Part shown: piece by piece, positions 9,386 through 19,733 of the stretch | How the letters are laid out: each line of letters starts with the position of its first letter | Position numbering within the stretch: the stretch's first letter is position 1 | NCBI RefSeq assembly: GCF_027988105.1 | Contig: NZ_JAQJZJ010000007.1 | Coordinates: 215,636-279,635, forward strand | Length of the DNA stretch: 64,000 nt | From: Pseudomonas aestuarii | GTDB taxonomy: Bacteria > Pseudomonadota > Gammaproteobacteria > Pseudomonadales > Pseudomonadaceae | Reading direction: 5' to 3' | Program-made: the position numbers and the translations under genes | Notes under the pieces: model-generated | Seen by the model: only the letters and a program-made list of their open reading frames with translations | The model's database searches: none | What the model was told of the DNA's origin: nothing

Positions 9386-9953
9386 AGGCGCGGCCCACCT
9401 GCTCGGCTGGGTGTTGCTGGCCTGGCTGAGCCTGCCCGGTTCCGCCTACGCCAGCGATAGCCAGGCATGGGATGCCCTGCGCGAGGGCCGCGCGCTGTTG
9501 CTGTTGCGCCATGCCAGCGCGCCGGGCTTCGGTGATCCGGCGAATTTCCAGCTCGACGATTGCACCACCCAGCGCAACCTCAGCGAGCAGGGGCGAGAGG
9601 AGTCCCGGCGTTGGGGTGCGTTGTTGCGCAGCAAGAGGATCGAGCAGCCCAGGCTGTTCAGCAGCCGCTGGTGCCGGGCGCGCGATACGGCGCGGGAAAT
9701 GTACCTAGGCACGGTCGAGCCCTTGCCGGCACTGGATTCCTTCTTCGCCAACCGCGCACGCGCCAGCCGGCAGACCGCGGAGCTGGTCGCCCAGATCAAT
9801 GGCCTGGCGCGCGGTGCACCCATGGTGCTGGTGTCTCATCAGGTGAATATCAGCGCCTTGACCGGCAGCTATCCCGCCTCCGGCGAAGGCCTGATCCTGG
9901 CCTTGCCGCTCGACGTCCCGGCCCAGGTGCTGGCGCGCATACCGGCGCCCTAG
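9366..9953 (+). CDS. Exported histidine phosphatase family protein
   Basis: A 195-residue protein of the histidine phosphatase (phosphoglycerate mutase-like) superfamily. The first 30 residues contain a signal peptide (LLGWVLLAWLSLPGSAYAS), so it acts in the periplasm. The phosphohistidine motif LLLRHASAPG is near residue 47, and the partner residues are Arg near 102 and the late VSHQVNIS motif with its His near 157. It starts at GTG, overlapping the PLDc_N-like gene by 20 bases; the ribosome-binding site is weak and the start could lie slightly downstream. The substrate is unknown. Confidence 0.82.
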   Translation: MATCVSRGAAHLLGWVLLAWLSLPGSAYASDSQAWDALREGRALLLLRHASAPGFGDPANFQLDDCTTQRNLSEQGREESRRWGALLRSKRIEQPRLFSSRWCRARDTAREMYLGTVEPLPALDSFFANRARASRQTAELVAQINGLARGAPMVLVSHQVNISALTGSYPASGEGLILALPLDVPAQVLARIPAP

Positions 9954-9960
9954 CAGCCCC

Positions 9961-10458
9961 TCAAAGCGCCAGCGTCGCCTGCTGCGGTAACTGCACCCCT
10001 TCCAGCTTCAACAGCAACGCCTTGCGCGCCAGGCCACCGGCATAACCGGTCAGGCTGCCGTCGCGGCCGATTACCCGGTGGCAGGGGATGATCACCGCAA
10101 TAGGGTTGGCACCATTGGCTGCGCCGACCGCGCGCACCGCCTTGGGCCGGGCGATCTGTGCGGCCAGGGCGCTGTAGCTACTGGTCTGGCCGAAGGGGAT
10201 ACCCTGCAACGCCTGCCACACCGCCTGTTGAAAAGCCGTGCCGTGCGGCGCCAGGCGCAGCTCGAAGCGCCGACGGCGGCCGGCGAAATAGTCGTCGAGT
10301 TGCCAGCACACCTCATCCAGTTTGCCAGCAGCGGTTTGCCAGTGCTCACCGATCCGCCAGGGTTTGGTGTCGATTTCCATCAACAGTTGCTGCAGGCCGG
10401 TTTCGTCGCCGGCCAGCAGCAGGCGGCCAATGGGGCTGTGGTGGTAGCGGTAGTACAT
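9961..10458 (-). CDS. ogt: Methylated-DNA--protein-cysteine methyltransferase
   Basis: A 165-residue suicide repair protein that moves the alkyl group from O6-alkylguanine or O4-alkylthymine to its own cysteine. The acceptor is Cys126 in the IIPCHRVIG motif; the DNA-binding wing (QTSSYSALAAQIARPKAVRAVGAANGANP) precedes it and GYAGGLARKALLLKLE follows. It has the short Ogt length, without the Ada regulatory domain. It lies 6 bases after the AlkA gene on the same strand, so the two are probably co-transcribed, a direct alkylation-repair pair. Confidence 0.95.
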   Translation of the reverse strand: MYYRYHHSPIGRLLLAGDETGLQQLLMEIDTKPWRIGEHWQTAAGKLDEVCWQLDDYFAGRRRRFELRLAPHGTAFQQAVWQALQGIPFGQTSSYSALAAQIARPKAVRAVGAANGANPIAVIIPCHRVIGRDGSLTGYAGGLARKALLLKLEGVQLPQQATLAL

Positions 10459-10464
10459 GGCTAT

Positions 10465-11352
10465 TCACCTCTGCGAGTAGTCGTGCCACAGGTAGGCGGC
10501 GGCGTAGGCGCGCCACGGTCGCCAGGCTTCGGCGCGGGCCTTGAGTTGCCTGGCGTCGATGCCGTCAGCGCCCCACAGTGGCGCTTTGAGCAGGCCCAGG
10601 TCGCTGGCGGGGAAAGCATCGGCTGCGCCAAAGGCGCGCAGGGCAATGTATTCGGCGGTCCACGGGCCGATGCCGGGCAGGGCGCAGAGCCGTTCGATCA
10701 GGCCTTCGCTGCCGTGGCGCAGATCCAGGTGCAACGCGCCGCTGGCGACCAGCCCGGCGAAGTGCTGCAGCGTCTGTACGCGCCTACCCGGCATGCCGAT
10801 GCCCGTCAGGTCGGCGCCGGCGATGGCCGCGGCGCTGGGGAACAGGCGGTCGACGCCTGCGCCGTAGGCCGCCGGTAACGGCTCGCCCAGGCGGGTGACC
10901 AGGCGCCCGCTGATGGTCACCGCAGCTTTTACCGTGACCTGCTGGCCGACGATGGCCCGCACCGCCTGCTCGAACGGATCGAAGGCCGTCGGCAGGCGCA
11001 GCCCTGGATTGCGCGCGACCAGCGTGGCCAGGTAGGGATCCTGGGCGAAATGTCGGCCGATGCGCTGCGGTTCGGCATCCAGGTCGAACATGCGTCGCAC
11101 CCGCTGCTGCAATTCGGCCAGGCAGGGGATGGCCGAGGCGCTGTAGCTCAAGATCAGGGCGTCATGCCCGGGCTGCGGGCTTACGCTGAACCAACCGCTG
11201 ACGTCTGCCAGGCGGAAACTGCGGCAATAGCGCTCGTGGCTCAGCCGTTCGACCCCCGCCAGGGCGCGCAGGGCGAAATGGTCGTGGAACTGCTGCCAAT
11301 CCCAGGGGGCGTGGTAGGGCAGCAGCAGCGTGGTTTGCGCAGGGTTATTCAT
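10465..11352 (-). CDS. DNA-3-methyladenine glycosylase II, AlkA-type
   Basis: A 295-residue base-excision glycosylase that removes alkylated purines. Residues 1-115 match the AlkA N-terminal domain (LPYHAPWDW, later QRIGRHF.QDPYL). The helix-hairpin-helix LPGIGPWTAEYIA is at 225-237 and the catalytic Asp is Asp251 in FPASDLGL. The ATG at 11352 is preferred to the upstream in-frame start at 11433, because homologues begin at the LPY segment; neither has a strong ribosome-binding site. The Ada N-terminal methyl-sensing domain seen in some fusions is absent. It precedes ogt by 6 bases and is divergent from the ABC exporter. Confidence 0.92.
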   Translation of the reverse strand: MNNPAQTTLLLPYHAPWDWQQFHDHFALRALAGVERLSHERYCRSFRLADVSGWFSVSPQPGHDALILSYSASAIPCLAELQQRVRRMFDLDAEPQRIGRHFAQDPYLATLVARNPGLRLPTAFDPFEQAVRAIVGQQVTVKAAVTISGRLVTRLGEPLPAAYGAGVDRLFPSAAAIAGADLTGIGMPGRRVQTLQHFAGLVASGALHLDLRHGSEGLIERLCALPGIGPWTAEYIALRAFGAADAFPASDLGLLKAPLWGADGIDARQLKARAEAWRPWRAYAAAYLWHDYSQR

Positions 11353-11615
11353 GCCCGGACGATAACCCCGGTGCCGAGCACTTGTCTGCGCCAAACTGAC
11401 TTTCAAAGACGCTGTACTCGTTGGCTGTTGCACATCGAGCGTGAGCTGCAGATTGGCTTTTGTTCGAGGCCTTTACTCCCGGCAACCCAGAATTTCTCAC
11501 GATAACGCTGCGATTGGCGGCGCTGTGGCGCTAGACTTGCTGCGCGTTGCCCTTGTAGTGAGCGGCGCCGCCCCCATCTTTTGATTTCTTCTTTTTACAG
11601 GTGCGTGCATTTTTT

Positions 11616-12548
11616 ATGAGTACTGCTCTGTCCATCCGGCAGTTGACCAAAACCTACGGCAATGGCTTCCAGGCTCTGCATGGCATCGATCTGGATGTCG
11701 CCGAAGGGGATTTCTTCGCCTTGCTCGGCCCCAATGGCGCCGGCAAATCCACCACCATCGGCATTCTCTCGACCCTGGTGACCAAGACCAGCGGCACGGT
11801 CAATGTGTTTGGCCATGATCTGGACCAGCAGCCGGCGGCGCTCAAGCGCTGCCTGGGCGTGGTGCCGCAGGAGTTCAATTTCAACCAGTTCGAGAAGGTC
11901 TTCGACATTGTCGTGACCCAGGCTGGTTATTACGGCATTCCCGCGCGCATCGCCAAGGAGCGTGCCGAGCAGTACCTCAACCAGTTGGGGCTGTGGGACA
12001 AGCGCGATGTGCCCTCGCGCGAACTGTCCGGCGGCATGAAGCGCCGTTTGATGATCGCCCGCGCCCTGGTCCACCAGCCACGCTTGCTGATCCTCGATGA
12101 GCCGACCGCAGGCGTCGACATCGAATTGCGTCGCTCGATGTGGAGTTTTCTCACCGAGCTCAACCAGCAGGGCATCACCATCATCCTCACCACCCATTAC
12201 CTGGAGGAGGCCGAGCAGTTGTGCCGCAACATCGGCATCATCGATCACGGCCGCATCGTCGAGAACACCAGCATGAAGACGCTGCTGAAGAAGCTGCACG
12301 TGGAGACCTTTCTGCTCGACCTGAAGGAGTCGCTGCTGGTGCCGCCGCAGCTGATCGGCTACCCGGCGCACCTGCTCGATCATCACACCCTGGAAGTGCA
12401 AATCGACAAGAGCCAGGGCATTACCGAACTGTTCCGCCAACTGGCGCGGCAGAACATCGAGGTGCTCAGCTTGCGCAACAAGACCAATCGCCTGGAGGAG
12501 CTGTTCGTCTCCCTGGTCGAGAAGAACCTGGCCAAGGAGGCGGTATGA
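11616..12548 (+). CDS. ABC-2 type exporter ATP-binding protein (YadG-like)
   Basis: A 310-residue ABC ATPase closely resembling E. coli YadG. Walker A GPNGAGKSTT near residue 43, Q-loop VVPQEF near 90, signature LSGGMKRRL near 140, Walker B LLILDEPTAGVD near 160, and H-loop ILTTHYLEEAE near 195. The ATG at 11616 matches YadG; a GTG at 11601 in frame would add five residues. It overlaps the permease start (ATGA). Together they form a two-gene exporter of unknown cargo. Confidence 0.92.
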   Translation: MSTALSIRQLTKTYGNGFQALHGIDLDVAEGDFFALLGPNGAGKSTTIGILSTLVTKTSGTVNVFGHDLDQQPAALKRCLGVVPQEFNFNQFEKVFDIVVTQAGYYGIPARIAKERAEQYLNQLGLWDKRDVPSRELSGGMKRRLMIARALVHQPRLLILDEPTAGVDIELRRSMWSFLTELNQQGITIILTTHYLEEAEQLCRNIGIIDHGRIVENTSMKTLLKKLHVETFLLDLKESLLVPPQLIGYPAHLLDHHTLEVQIDKSQGITELFRQLARQNIEVLSLRNKTNRLEELFVSLVEKNLAKEAV

Positions 12549-13339
12549 GCACGGCTTATCTGAATTCCGAGTTCGCCGCCAACATGGTGGCCCTGCGCAC
12601 CATCGTCTACCGCGAGATCCGCCGCTTCACCCGCATCTGGCCGCAGACCCTGCTGCCGCCGGCGATCACCATGGTTCTGTACTTCGTCATCTTCGGCAAC
12701 CTGATCGGCCAGCGGATCGGCGAGATGGGTGGCTTCAGCTACATGGAATACATAGTGCCGGGGCTGATCATGATGTCGGTGATCACCAACTCCTACGGCA
12801 ACGTGGTGTCGAGCTTCTTCGGCAGCAAGTTCCAGCGCTCGATCGAGGAGCTGATGGTCTCGCCGGTGTCGCCGCACATCATTCTCATCGGCTACGTGGC
12901 CGGCGGGGTAATACGCGGGCTGGCGGTAGGCCTGATCGTCACTCTGTTGTCGCTGTTCTTCACCCACCTGCAGGTGCATCACCTTGGTGTGACCGTGCTG
13001 GTGGTGTTGCTGACCGCGACCATTTTCGCCATGGGCGGCTTCATCAATGCGGTATTTGCGCGCAACTTCGACGACATCTCGATCATCCCGACCTTCGTCC
13101 TGACGCCGCTGACCTACCTGGGCGGGGTGTTCTACTCGATCAGCCTGCTGCCGCCGTTCTGGCAGACCCTGTCGCTGGTCAACCCGGTCCTGCATATGGT
13201 CAATGCCTTTCGCTACGGCATTCTCGGCGTGTCGGACATTCGCATCGGTGTCGCCGTCGGCTTCATGCTGATAGCCACCGCGGTGCTCTATGGCGTGTGC
13301 ATTCGCCTGCTGATCAGCGGGCGCGGCATGCGGCAGTAG
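12545..13339 (+). CDS. ABC-2 type exporter permease (YadH-like)
   Basis: A 264-residue inner-membrane protein with about six helices, of the ABC-2 permease family like E. coli YadH. The segment YMEYIVPGLIMMSVITNSYGNV and the conserved late motif LTPLTYLGGVFYSISLLPPFWQ are diagnostic. The ATG at 12545 overlaps the ATPase stop, so translation is coupled. The substrate is unknown. Confidence 0.92.
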   Translation: MSTAYLNSEFAANMVALRTIVYREIRRFTRIWPQTLLPPAITMVLYFVIFGNLIGQRIGEMGGFSYMEYIVPGLIMMSVITNSYGNVVSSFFGSKFQRSIEELMVSPVSPHIILIGYVAGGVIRGLAVGLIVTLLSLFFTHLQVHHLGVTVLVVLLTATIFAMGGFINAVFARNFDDISIIPTFVLTPLTYLGGVFYSISLLPPFWQTLSLVNPVLHMVNAFRYGILGVSDIRIGVAVGFMLIATAVLYGVCIRLLISGRGMRQ

Positions 13340-13439
13340 CGAGTATTTATTGAAAATAATATCGGGAAACATCTCGAACGGCTGAAGCGCGCGGCGAGGC
13401 CGTTAGACTCAGCCGCTATGGAATTACTGGGGGTTGTCC

Positions 13440-14471
13440 ATGTCTGCCCGTCCGCGCGCTCTATTCGTGGCAGCGCTGTTGCTTCTCTCGGCCGTTTGGC
13501 CAGTGGCTCATGCGGCCGAAGGCCCCCTGGTCGAAGTCGTGCCGGTGGAGAAGGCCCTGGTGCGCGACGAGCTGATCACCTTCGGCTCGCTGCGCTCCGA
13601 TGAGTCGGTGATGATCCGTCCGGAAATCGAAGGGCGTCTGGCCGCGCTGCATTTCCGCGAAGGCCAGGCCGTCACGGCCGGGACGCTGTTGGTCAGCCTG
13701 GACGATGCGATTGCCCGTGCCGAGCGGGCCCAGGCCCAGGCCAATCTGAATCTGGCGGAAAAAAATTATCAGCGCGCGCAGATGCTGTTCAAGCGCGGCG
13801 CCAGCAATGCCCAGGCACTGGATGAAGCCAGCGCCCAGCAGCAAGCCGCCCGCGCCAGTCTGGCGCTGGCCCAGGCGCGCCTGGACAAGACCCGCATTCA
13901 TGCACCCCACGACGGCGTCCTGGGCCTGCGCCATGTCAGCCCGGGCGATTATCTGGAGGCTGGCCAGGACATCGTCAACCTGGAGGTGCTCGATCCGCTC
14001 AAGGTCGACTTCCGCATTCCGCAAAAAGCCGTCAGTCAGATTCGTCTGGACCAACTGATCGAGATCAGCCTGGATACCTATCCGGGCGAGCGCTTCAGGG
14101 GCGAGATCTACGCGATCAACCCGCGTCTGGATGAAGCCGGGCGCAGCCAGGCGGTGCGTGCCCATATTGCTAACCCCGATCGACGCCTGAGCCCCGGCCA
14201 GTTCGTCAGGGTGACGGTGATCCTCGCCGAACGGCCCGAGGCCCTGGTGATCCCCGAGGAGGCGGTGATGCCGGTCGGCGACCGCCTGCTGGTCAACCTG
14301 GTGGTGGACGGCAAGGTCGAGCAGCGCGAGGTCACGCTGGGCAAGCGCCTGGACGGCAAGGTCGAGGTGCGCGAGGGCCTGGATGGCGATGAGGAGCTGA
14401 TCAGCGCCGGCTGGCAGAAGGTACGCGCGGGCATGGCGGTGCGCACCAGGGTGGTGGAGCGCCAGCCATGA
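13440..14471 (+). CDS. RND efflux periplasmic adaptor (membrane fusion protein)
   Basis: A 343-residue HlyD/MexA-type adaptor. The N-terminal hydrophobic segment (LFVAALLLLSAVWPVAHAA) is a signal peptide without a lipobox Cys. A barrel-sandwich (lipoyl) half, an alpha-hairpin rich in Ala/Gln (residues about 95-145) and a beta-barrel follow (FRIPQKAVSQI, SPGQFVRVTVIL). The ATG at 13440 follows a G-rich ribosome-binding site; a TTG two codons upstream is less likely. It overlaps the RND permease by 4 bases. It should link the inner-membrane pump to an outer-membrane channel encoded elsewhere. Confidence 0.92.
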   Translation: MSARPRALFVAALLLLSAVWPVAHAAEGPLVEVVPVEKALVRDELITFGSLRSDESVMIRPEIEGRLAALHFREGQAVTAGTLLVSLDDAIARAERAQAQANLNLAEKNYQRAQMLFKRGASNAQALDEASAQQQAARASLALAQARLDKTRIHAPHDGVLGLRHVSPGDYLEAGQDIVNLEVLDPLKVDFRIPQKAVSQIRLDQLIEISLDTYPGERFRGEIYAINPRLDEAGRSQAVRAHIANPDRRLSPGQFVRVTVILAERPEALVIPEEAVMPVGDRLLVNLVVDGKVEQREVTLGKRLDGKVEVREGLDGDEELISAGWQKVRAGMAVRTRVVERQP

Positions 14472-17400
14472 CGCTGTCGGATATCTGCATCCGCCGGCCG
14501 GTGTTCGCCACCGTGCTGTCGCTGATCGTGGTGCTGCTCGGCCTGATGGCCTATCAGCGCCTGAGCGTGCGCGAATACCCGAACATCGACGTGCCCATCG
14601 TCACGGTCAGCGTCGGCTATCCCGGGGCCAGTCCGGAAATCATGGAGTCCCAGGTCGCCCAGCCGATCGAGGATGTGCTCTCGGGCATCGAGGGGCTGGA
14701 TTTCGTCAGTTCCATCAGCCGTTCGGAAAACACCCAGATCACTGCCCAGTTCAAGCTGGGCGCCAACAGCGACGAGGCGGCCAACGACGTCCGCGACCGC
14801 CTCGGCCGGGTGCGCGGGTTGCTGCCGGACGAGATCAACGAGCCCATCGTGCAGAAGGTCGAGGCCGATGCCCAGCCGGTGATCTGGCTGGCGTCCTACA
14901 GCGAACGCTACAGCGCCATGGAGATCACCGATGTGCTGGAGCGGGTGATCAAGGACCGCCTGCAGACCATCCCCGGCGTCGCCGAGGTGCAGATCCGCGG
15001 CGGCCGCACCCTGGCCATGCGCATCTGGCTCGACCCGGAAAAACTCGCCGCGCACAACCTCACCGTGCAGGACGTCGAAGACGCCCTGCGCCGGCAGAAC
15101 GTCGAGATTCCCGCCGGACGTATCGAGTCGCAAGAGCGCGAATTCACCGTGCTCTCGGAAACCGACCTGAATACCCCGGAGCAATTCAATCAGCTGATTC
15201 TCGATGACTCGCAGGGCTACCTGCTGCGCCTGGCCGATGTCGGCTATGCCACGATAGGCCCGCAGAGCGAGCGCAGCATCGTGCGCTTCAAGGGCCGCCC
15301 GGCGGTGTCCATGGGGGTGATCAAGCAGGCCACGGCCAACCCGCTGGATATCTCCGACGGCTTGAGTGCGGCCCTGCCGGAGGTGCGTACCCTGCTGCCG
15401 GACGGCATGCACCTGGTGGTGGCCCACGACAGCTCGCTGTTCATTCGCGAGTCGATCGACAACGTCTTCATCACCATCTGGGAAGCGGTGGCGCTGGTCA
15501 TCCTGATCATCTTCATCTTCCTGCGTTCGCTGCGCGCCACCCTCATTCCGCTGGTGACCATCCCGGTGTCGCTGATCGGTGCCTTCGCCCTGATGAGCGT
15601 GATGGGCTTCACCATCAATACCCTGACCTTGCTGGCCATGGTGCTGGCGATCGGTCTGGTGGTGGACGACGCCATCGTCATGCTGGAGAACATCCATCGG
15701 CATATCGAAGAGGGCATGGCCCCGGTGCAGGCGGCGCTCAAGGGCAGCCGCGAGATCGCCTTCGCGGTGGTCGCCATGACCCTGACCCTGGCCGCGGTGT
15801 TCACCCCCATCGGTTTCATGCAAGGCAGCACCGGCAAGCTGTTCACCGAGTTCGCCTGGACGCTGGCTGGAGCCGTGCTGGTCTCGGGTTTCGTCGCCCT
15901 GACCCTGACCCCGATGATGTGCGCGCTGCTGCTCAAACCGCACCAGGCCGGCGAGCGGCACAACCGCCTGTACAACCTGATCGAGGATTTCCTCACCGGC
16001 CTGACCCATGGCTACAAGCGCTTGCTGGCCCGCGCCCTGGCCGCCTGGTGGCTGGTGCTGGGGGTGCTGGTGCTGGCCCTGCTGGCCTGCCTGCTGCTGT
16101 TCGCCGGCCTGAAGTCGGAACTGGCGCCCACCGAAGACACCAGCACCATCATCGGCGTGTTCAACGGCCCGGACGGCGCCACCATCGGCTACACCGGGCG
16201 TTATGCGCGGCAGATCGAGGCGGCCTACGAGAGCATCCCGGAGACCAACCGCTACATGGTGATCGCCGGTTTCCCCACCGTGGCTCAGGGTATTTCCTTC
16301 ATGAAGCTGGAAGACTGGGGCGATCGCTCGCGCAGCCAGTTCGAGATCCGCAACGAGCTGCTGCCCAAGTTCCAGGAGATCGCCGGGTTTCGGGCCTTTC
16401 CGGTCAATCGGCCACCGCTCGGGCAGAGCGCGCGCAATCAGCCGGTCAACTTCGTGATCCGCTCCTCGATGGAGTACGCCGAGCTGCAGGGCTACGTCGA
16501 TCAGCTGTTGAACAGCCTGCGCGATTACCCTGGCCTGGAAAGCCCGGACAGCGATCTGAAGTTGAACGCGCCGCAGCTCAAGGTGACGATCAACCGCGAA
16601 CAGGCGGTCGCGGTCGGCACGGACGTGGCGACCATCGGCCGCAGCCTGGAAAGCCTGTTCGGCAGCCGCCAGGTGACCCGCTTCAAGCAGAACGGCGAGC
16701 AGTACGACGTGCTGGTGCAGTTGCAGGACGTCGACCGCAGCAACCCGCAGGATCTCGACCGCGTCTATGTACGCGGGCGTGACGACAGCATGGTGCAACT
16801 GTCCAACCTGATCGAGGTGCGCGAGACGGTGGCGCCGCGCGAACTCAATCACTTCAACCAGTTGCGGGCGGTCACGGTGAGCGCCAACGTCGGTGCCGGC
16901 TACACCCTGGGTGAAGCCCTGGACTACCTGGAAAGCGCCGCGCGCACGGTATTCCCGCCGGAAACCCAATACGACTTCACCGGCACCTCGCGTGACTTCA
17001 AGGAGTCCGGCGCCGGCATCGCGCTGATCTTCGCCCTGGCCCTGGCCTTCATCTTCCTGGTGCTGGCGGCGCAGTTCGAGAGTTTCAGCGATCCGCTGAT
17101 CATTCTGTTCAGCGTACCGCTGTCGATGGCCGGCGCCTTGCTGGCGCTGACCCTGTTCGGCGGCACCCTGAATATCTACTCGCAGATCGGCCTGGTGACC
17201 CTGATCGGCCTGATCACCAAGCACGGCATCCTCATCGTCGAATTCGCCAACGTGCTGCTGCGTCAGGGCCAGGAGCTGCGTGGCGCGGTGATAGACGCCT
17301 CGGTGCAGCGCCTGCGGCCGATTCTGATGACCACCGGGGCGATGGTCCTGGGTTCGTTGCCCCTGGCCATCGCCAGCGGCGCGGGGGCGGAAAGCCGTCA

Positions 17401-17536
17401 GCAGATCGGCCTGGTGATCGTCGGCGGCCTGCTGGTGGGCACCTTCTTCACCCTGTTCGTGATTCCGACCCTGTACATGCTGCTGCGCCGCTGGCGGCCG
17501 ATCAGGCAGGAACAAGCAGAGACCGCCACGGCGTAG
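14468..17536 (+). CDS. RND multidrug efflux permease
   Basis: A 1022-residue resistance-nodulation-division pump, the usual length. The N-terminus DICIRRPVFATVLSL, the porter domain start SVREYPNIDVPIVTVS, and the proton-relay Asp pair Asp400-Asp401 in GLVVDDAIVMLEN are all present, with a second membrane half from about residue 520. It drives drug/proton antiport with the adaptor encoded just upstream. No outer-membrane factor and no TetR or other regulator is beside it. The close relation to a named pump cannot be settled by eye. Confidence 0.95.
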   Translation: MTLSDICIRRPVFATVLSLIVVLLGLMAYQRLSVREYPNIDVPIVTVSVGYPGASPEIMESQVAQPIEDVLSGIEGLDFVSSISRSENTQITAQFKLGANSDEAANDVRDRLGRVRGLLPDEINEPIVQKVEADAQPVIWLASYSERYSAMEITDVLERVIKDRLQTIPGVAEVQIRGGRTLAMRIWLDPEKLAAHNLTVQDVEDALRRQNVEIPAGRIESQEREFTVLSETDLNTPEQFNQLILDDSQGYLLRLADVGYATIGPQSERSIVRFKGRPAVSMGVIKQATANPLDISDGLSAALPEVRTLLPDGMHLVVAHDSSLFIRESIDNVFITIWEAVALVILIIFIFLRSLRATLIPLVTIPVSLIGAFALMSVMGFTINTLTLLAMVLAIGLVVDDAIVMLENIHRHIEEGMAPVQAALKGSREIAFAVVAMTLTLAAVFTPIGFMQGSTGKLFTEFAWTLAGAVLVSGFVALTLTPMMCALLLKPHQAGERHNRLYNLIEDFLTGLTHGYKRLLARALAAWWLVLGVLVLALLACLLLFAGLKSELAPTEDTSTIIGVFNGPDGATIGYTGRYARQIEAAYESIPETNRYMVIAGFPTVAQGISFMKLEDWGDRSRSQFEIRNELLPKFQEIAGFRAFPVNRPPLGQSARNQPVNFVIRSSMEYAELQGYVDQLLNSLRDYPGLESPDSDLKLNAPQLKVTINREQAVAVGTDVATIGRSLESLFGSRQVTRFKQNGEQYDVLVQLQDVDRSNPQDLDRVYVRGRDDSMVQLSNLIEVRETVAPRELNHFNQLRAVTVSANVGAGYTLGEALDYLESAARTVFPPETQYDFTGTSRDFKESGAGIALIFALALAFIFLVLAAQFESFSDPLIILFSVPLSMAGALLALTLFGGTLNIYSQIGLVTLIGLITKHGILIVEFANVLLRQGQELRGAVIDASVQRLRPILMTTGAMVLGSLPLAIASGAGAESRQQIGLVIVGGLLVGTFFTLFVIPTLYMLLRRWRPIRQEQAETATA

Positions 17537-17548
17537 GGTAACTCACGT

Positions 17549-17632
17549 CGTAGGGCGTACTCGCGAAGCAGTACGCCATTGCTGCTGCTGGTGACGGTGG
17601 ACTGTTCGCTGCGCTCCTGAGTCCACCCTACG
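17549..17632. repeat. Intergenic cruciform repeat
   Basis: An 84-base element: outer arms CGTAGGG (17549-17555) and CCCTACG (17626-17632) enclose two inner hairpins, GGCGTAC/GTACGCC (17554-17560 with 17571-17577) and GGTGGAC/GTCCACC (17596-17602 with 17621-17627). It lies between the convergent RND and oxidoreductase genes and may help terminate both. It resembles the short palindromic repeats common between Pseudomonas genes. Confidence 0.65.
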
Positions 17633-17677
17633 GCTTAGCGCCCTGGCGCTTATCGGCGCCTTCATTGCTGGTCGCGG

Positions 17678-18685
17678 TTACTCGACCTTGAGCACCAGCT
17701 TGCCGAAGTTCTCACCGCTGAACAGCTTGAGCAGGGTTTCCGGGAAGGTCTGCAGGCCGACCACGATGTCTTCCTTGGACTTCAGTTTGCCGCTGGCCAG
17801 CCAGCCACCCATCTCTGCAGCCGCCTCGGCGAAGCGCGGGGCGTAGGTCATCACCACCATGCCTTCCATGCGCGCGCTGTTGACCAGCAGGTTGAGGTAG
17901 TTGGCCGGACCCTTGATCGCTTCCTTGCTGTTGTACTGGCTGATGGCGCCGCAAATGATTACTCGCGCCTTGAAGGCCAGGCGGGTGAGCACGGCATCGA
18001 GAATGTCACCACCGACGTTGTCGAAGTACACGTCCACACCCTTCGGGCATTCGCGCTTGAGACCGGCAACCACCTCTTCGTTTTTGTAGTCGATGGCCCC
18101 GTCGAAGCCCAGCTCGTCGATCAGGAACTTGCACTTGTCGGCGCCGCCAGCGATACCGACCACACGGCAGCCCTTGAGCTTGGCGATCTGTCCGGCAATG
18201 CTGCCGACTGCGCCGGCGGCGCCGGAAATCACCACGGTTTCGCCGGCCTTGGGCGCGCCGACATCGAGCAGGGCGAAGTAGGCGGTCATGCCGGTCATGC
18301 CCAGCGCCGACAGGTACAGCGGCAGCGGCGCGCGCTTGGGGTCGACCTTGTAGAAGCCCTTGGGCTCGCCGAGGAAGTAGTCCTGCACGCCGAGGGCACC
18401 GTTGACGTGGTCGCCGACGGCGAAATCCGGGTGTTGCGAGGCGATCACCTGGCCGACGCCGAGGGCGCGCATCACTTCGCCGATGCCGACAGGCGGGATA
18501 TAGGATTTGGCATCGTTCATCCAGCCGCGCATGGCCGGATCGAGGGACAGGTAAAGGTTCTTGACCAGAATCTCTCCGGGGCCGGGCTCGCCGAGCGGCG
18601 TTTCCACGTAGCTGAAGGTGTCGCGGCTGGGCAGGCCGACGGGGCGTTGGGCGAGGAGGAATTGGCGGTTGAGCGTGGCGGTCAT
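17678..18685 (-). CDS. Zinc-independent NADP-dependent oxidoreductase (MDR superfamily)
   Basis: A 335-residue medium-chain reductase of the group containing leukotriene B4 dehydrogenase, 2-alkenal reductase and curcumin reductase CurA; these reduce the double bond of enones with NADPH. Signatures: SLDPAMRGWM near 50, GMTGMTAYFALLDVGAPKAGETVVISGAAGAVGS near 128-163 with the nucleotide-binding AxxGxxG, and VDVYFDNVGG near 218. No zinc-ligand cysteines are present at the usual places. It is divergent from the SDR gene at 18911. Confidence 0.88.
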   Translation of the reverse strand: MTATLNRQFLLAQRPVGLPSRDTFSYVETPLGEPGPGEILVKNLYLSLDPAMRGWMNDAKSYIPPVGIGEVMRALGVGQVIASQHPDFAVGDHVNGALGVQDYFLGEPKGFYKVDPKRAPLPLYLSALGMTGMTAYFALLDVGAPKAGETVVISGAAGAVGSIAGQIAKLKGCRVVGIAGGADKCKFLIDELGFDGAIDYKNEEVVAGLKRECPKGVDVYFDNVGGDILDAVLTRLAFKARVIICGAISQYNSKEAIKGPANYLNLLVNSARMEGMVVMTYAPRFAEAAAEMGGWLASGKLKSKEDIVVGLQTFPETLLKLFSGENFGKLVLKVE

Positions 18686-18910
18686 GGTGGTTACTCATTG
18701 AACGGAAAGACCTGTGATAGCCCCTGCCGCCCCGATGGGCAAGGTTTGCCCTGGGGCCGAATGGCGGTTAATCCATTCGGCTGATAGCGGTATGGGGGCT
18801 TAATCATTATTTTGCATGGAGCCATAACCGCTGTTCGAATAGAGCTGTCGTGCCAGGCGCGGCCCTGACTAGACTCGGCGCAGACTTTCACTCCTTGTGA
18901 GGACACTAAG

Positions 18911-19672
<762 letters not shown>

Positions 19673-19733
19673 TTGCGCAAAGGCGCCTCGGGCAGACTGC
19701 TTGAGAGGCGCCGGAATCAGCGACCTGGCAGCA

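Noticed and set aside
14108..17515. Very long antisense open frame (1135 codons) opposite the RND pump
   Set aside because: It is the mirror of a strongly conserved RND pump gene; high GC3 creates long shadow frames, and its protein is low-complexity (His/Gln/Arg-rich) with no family.
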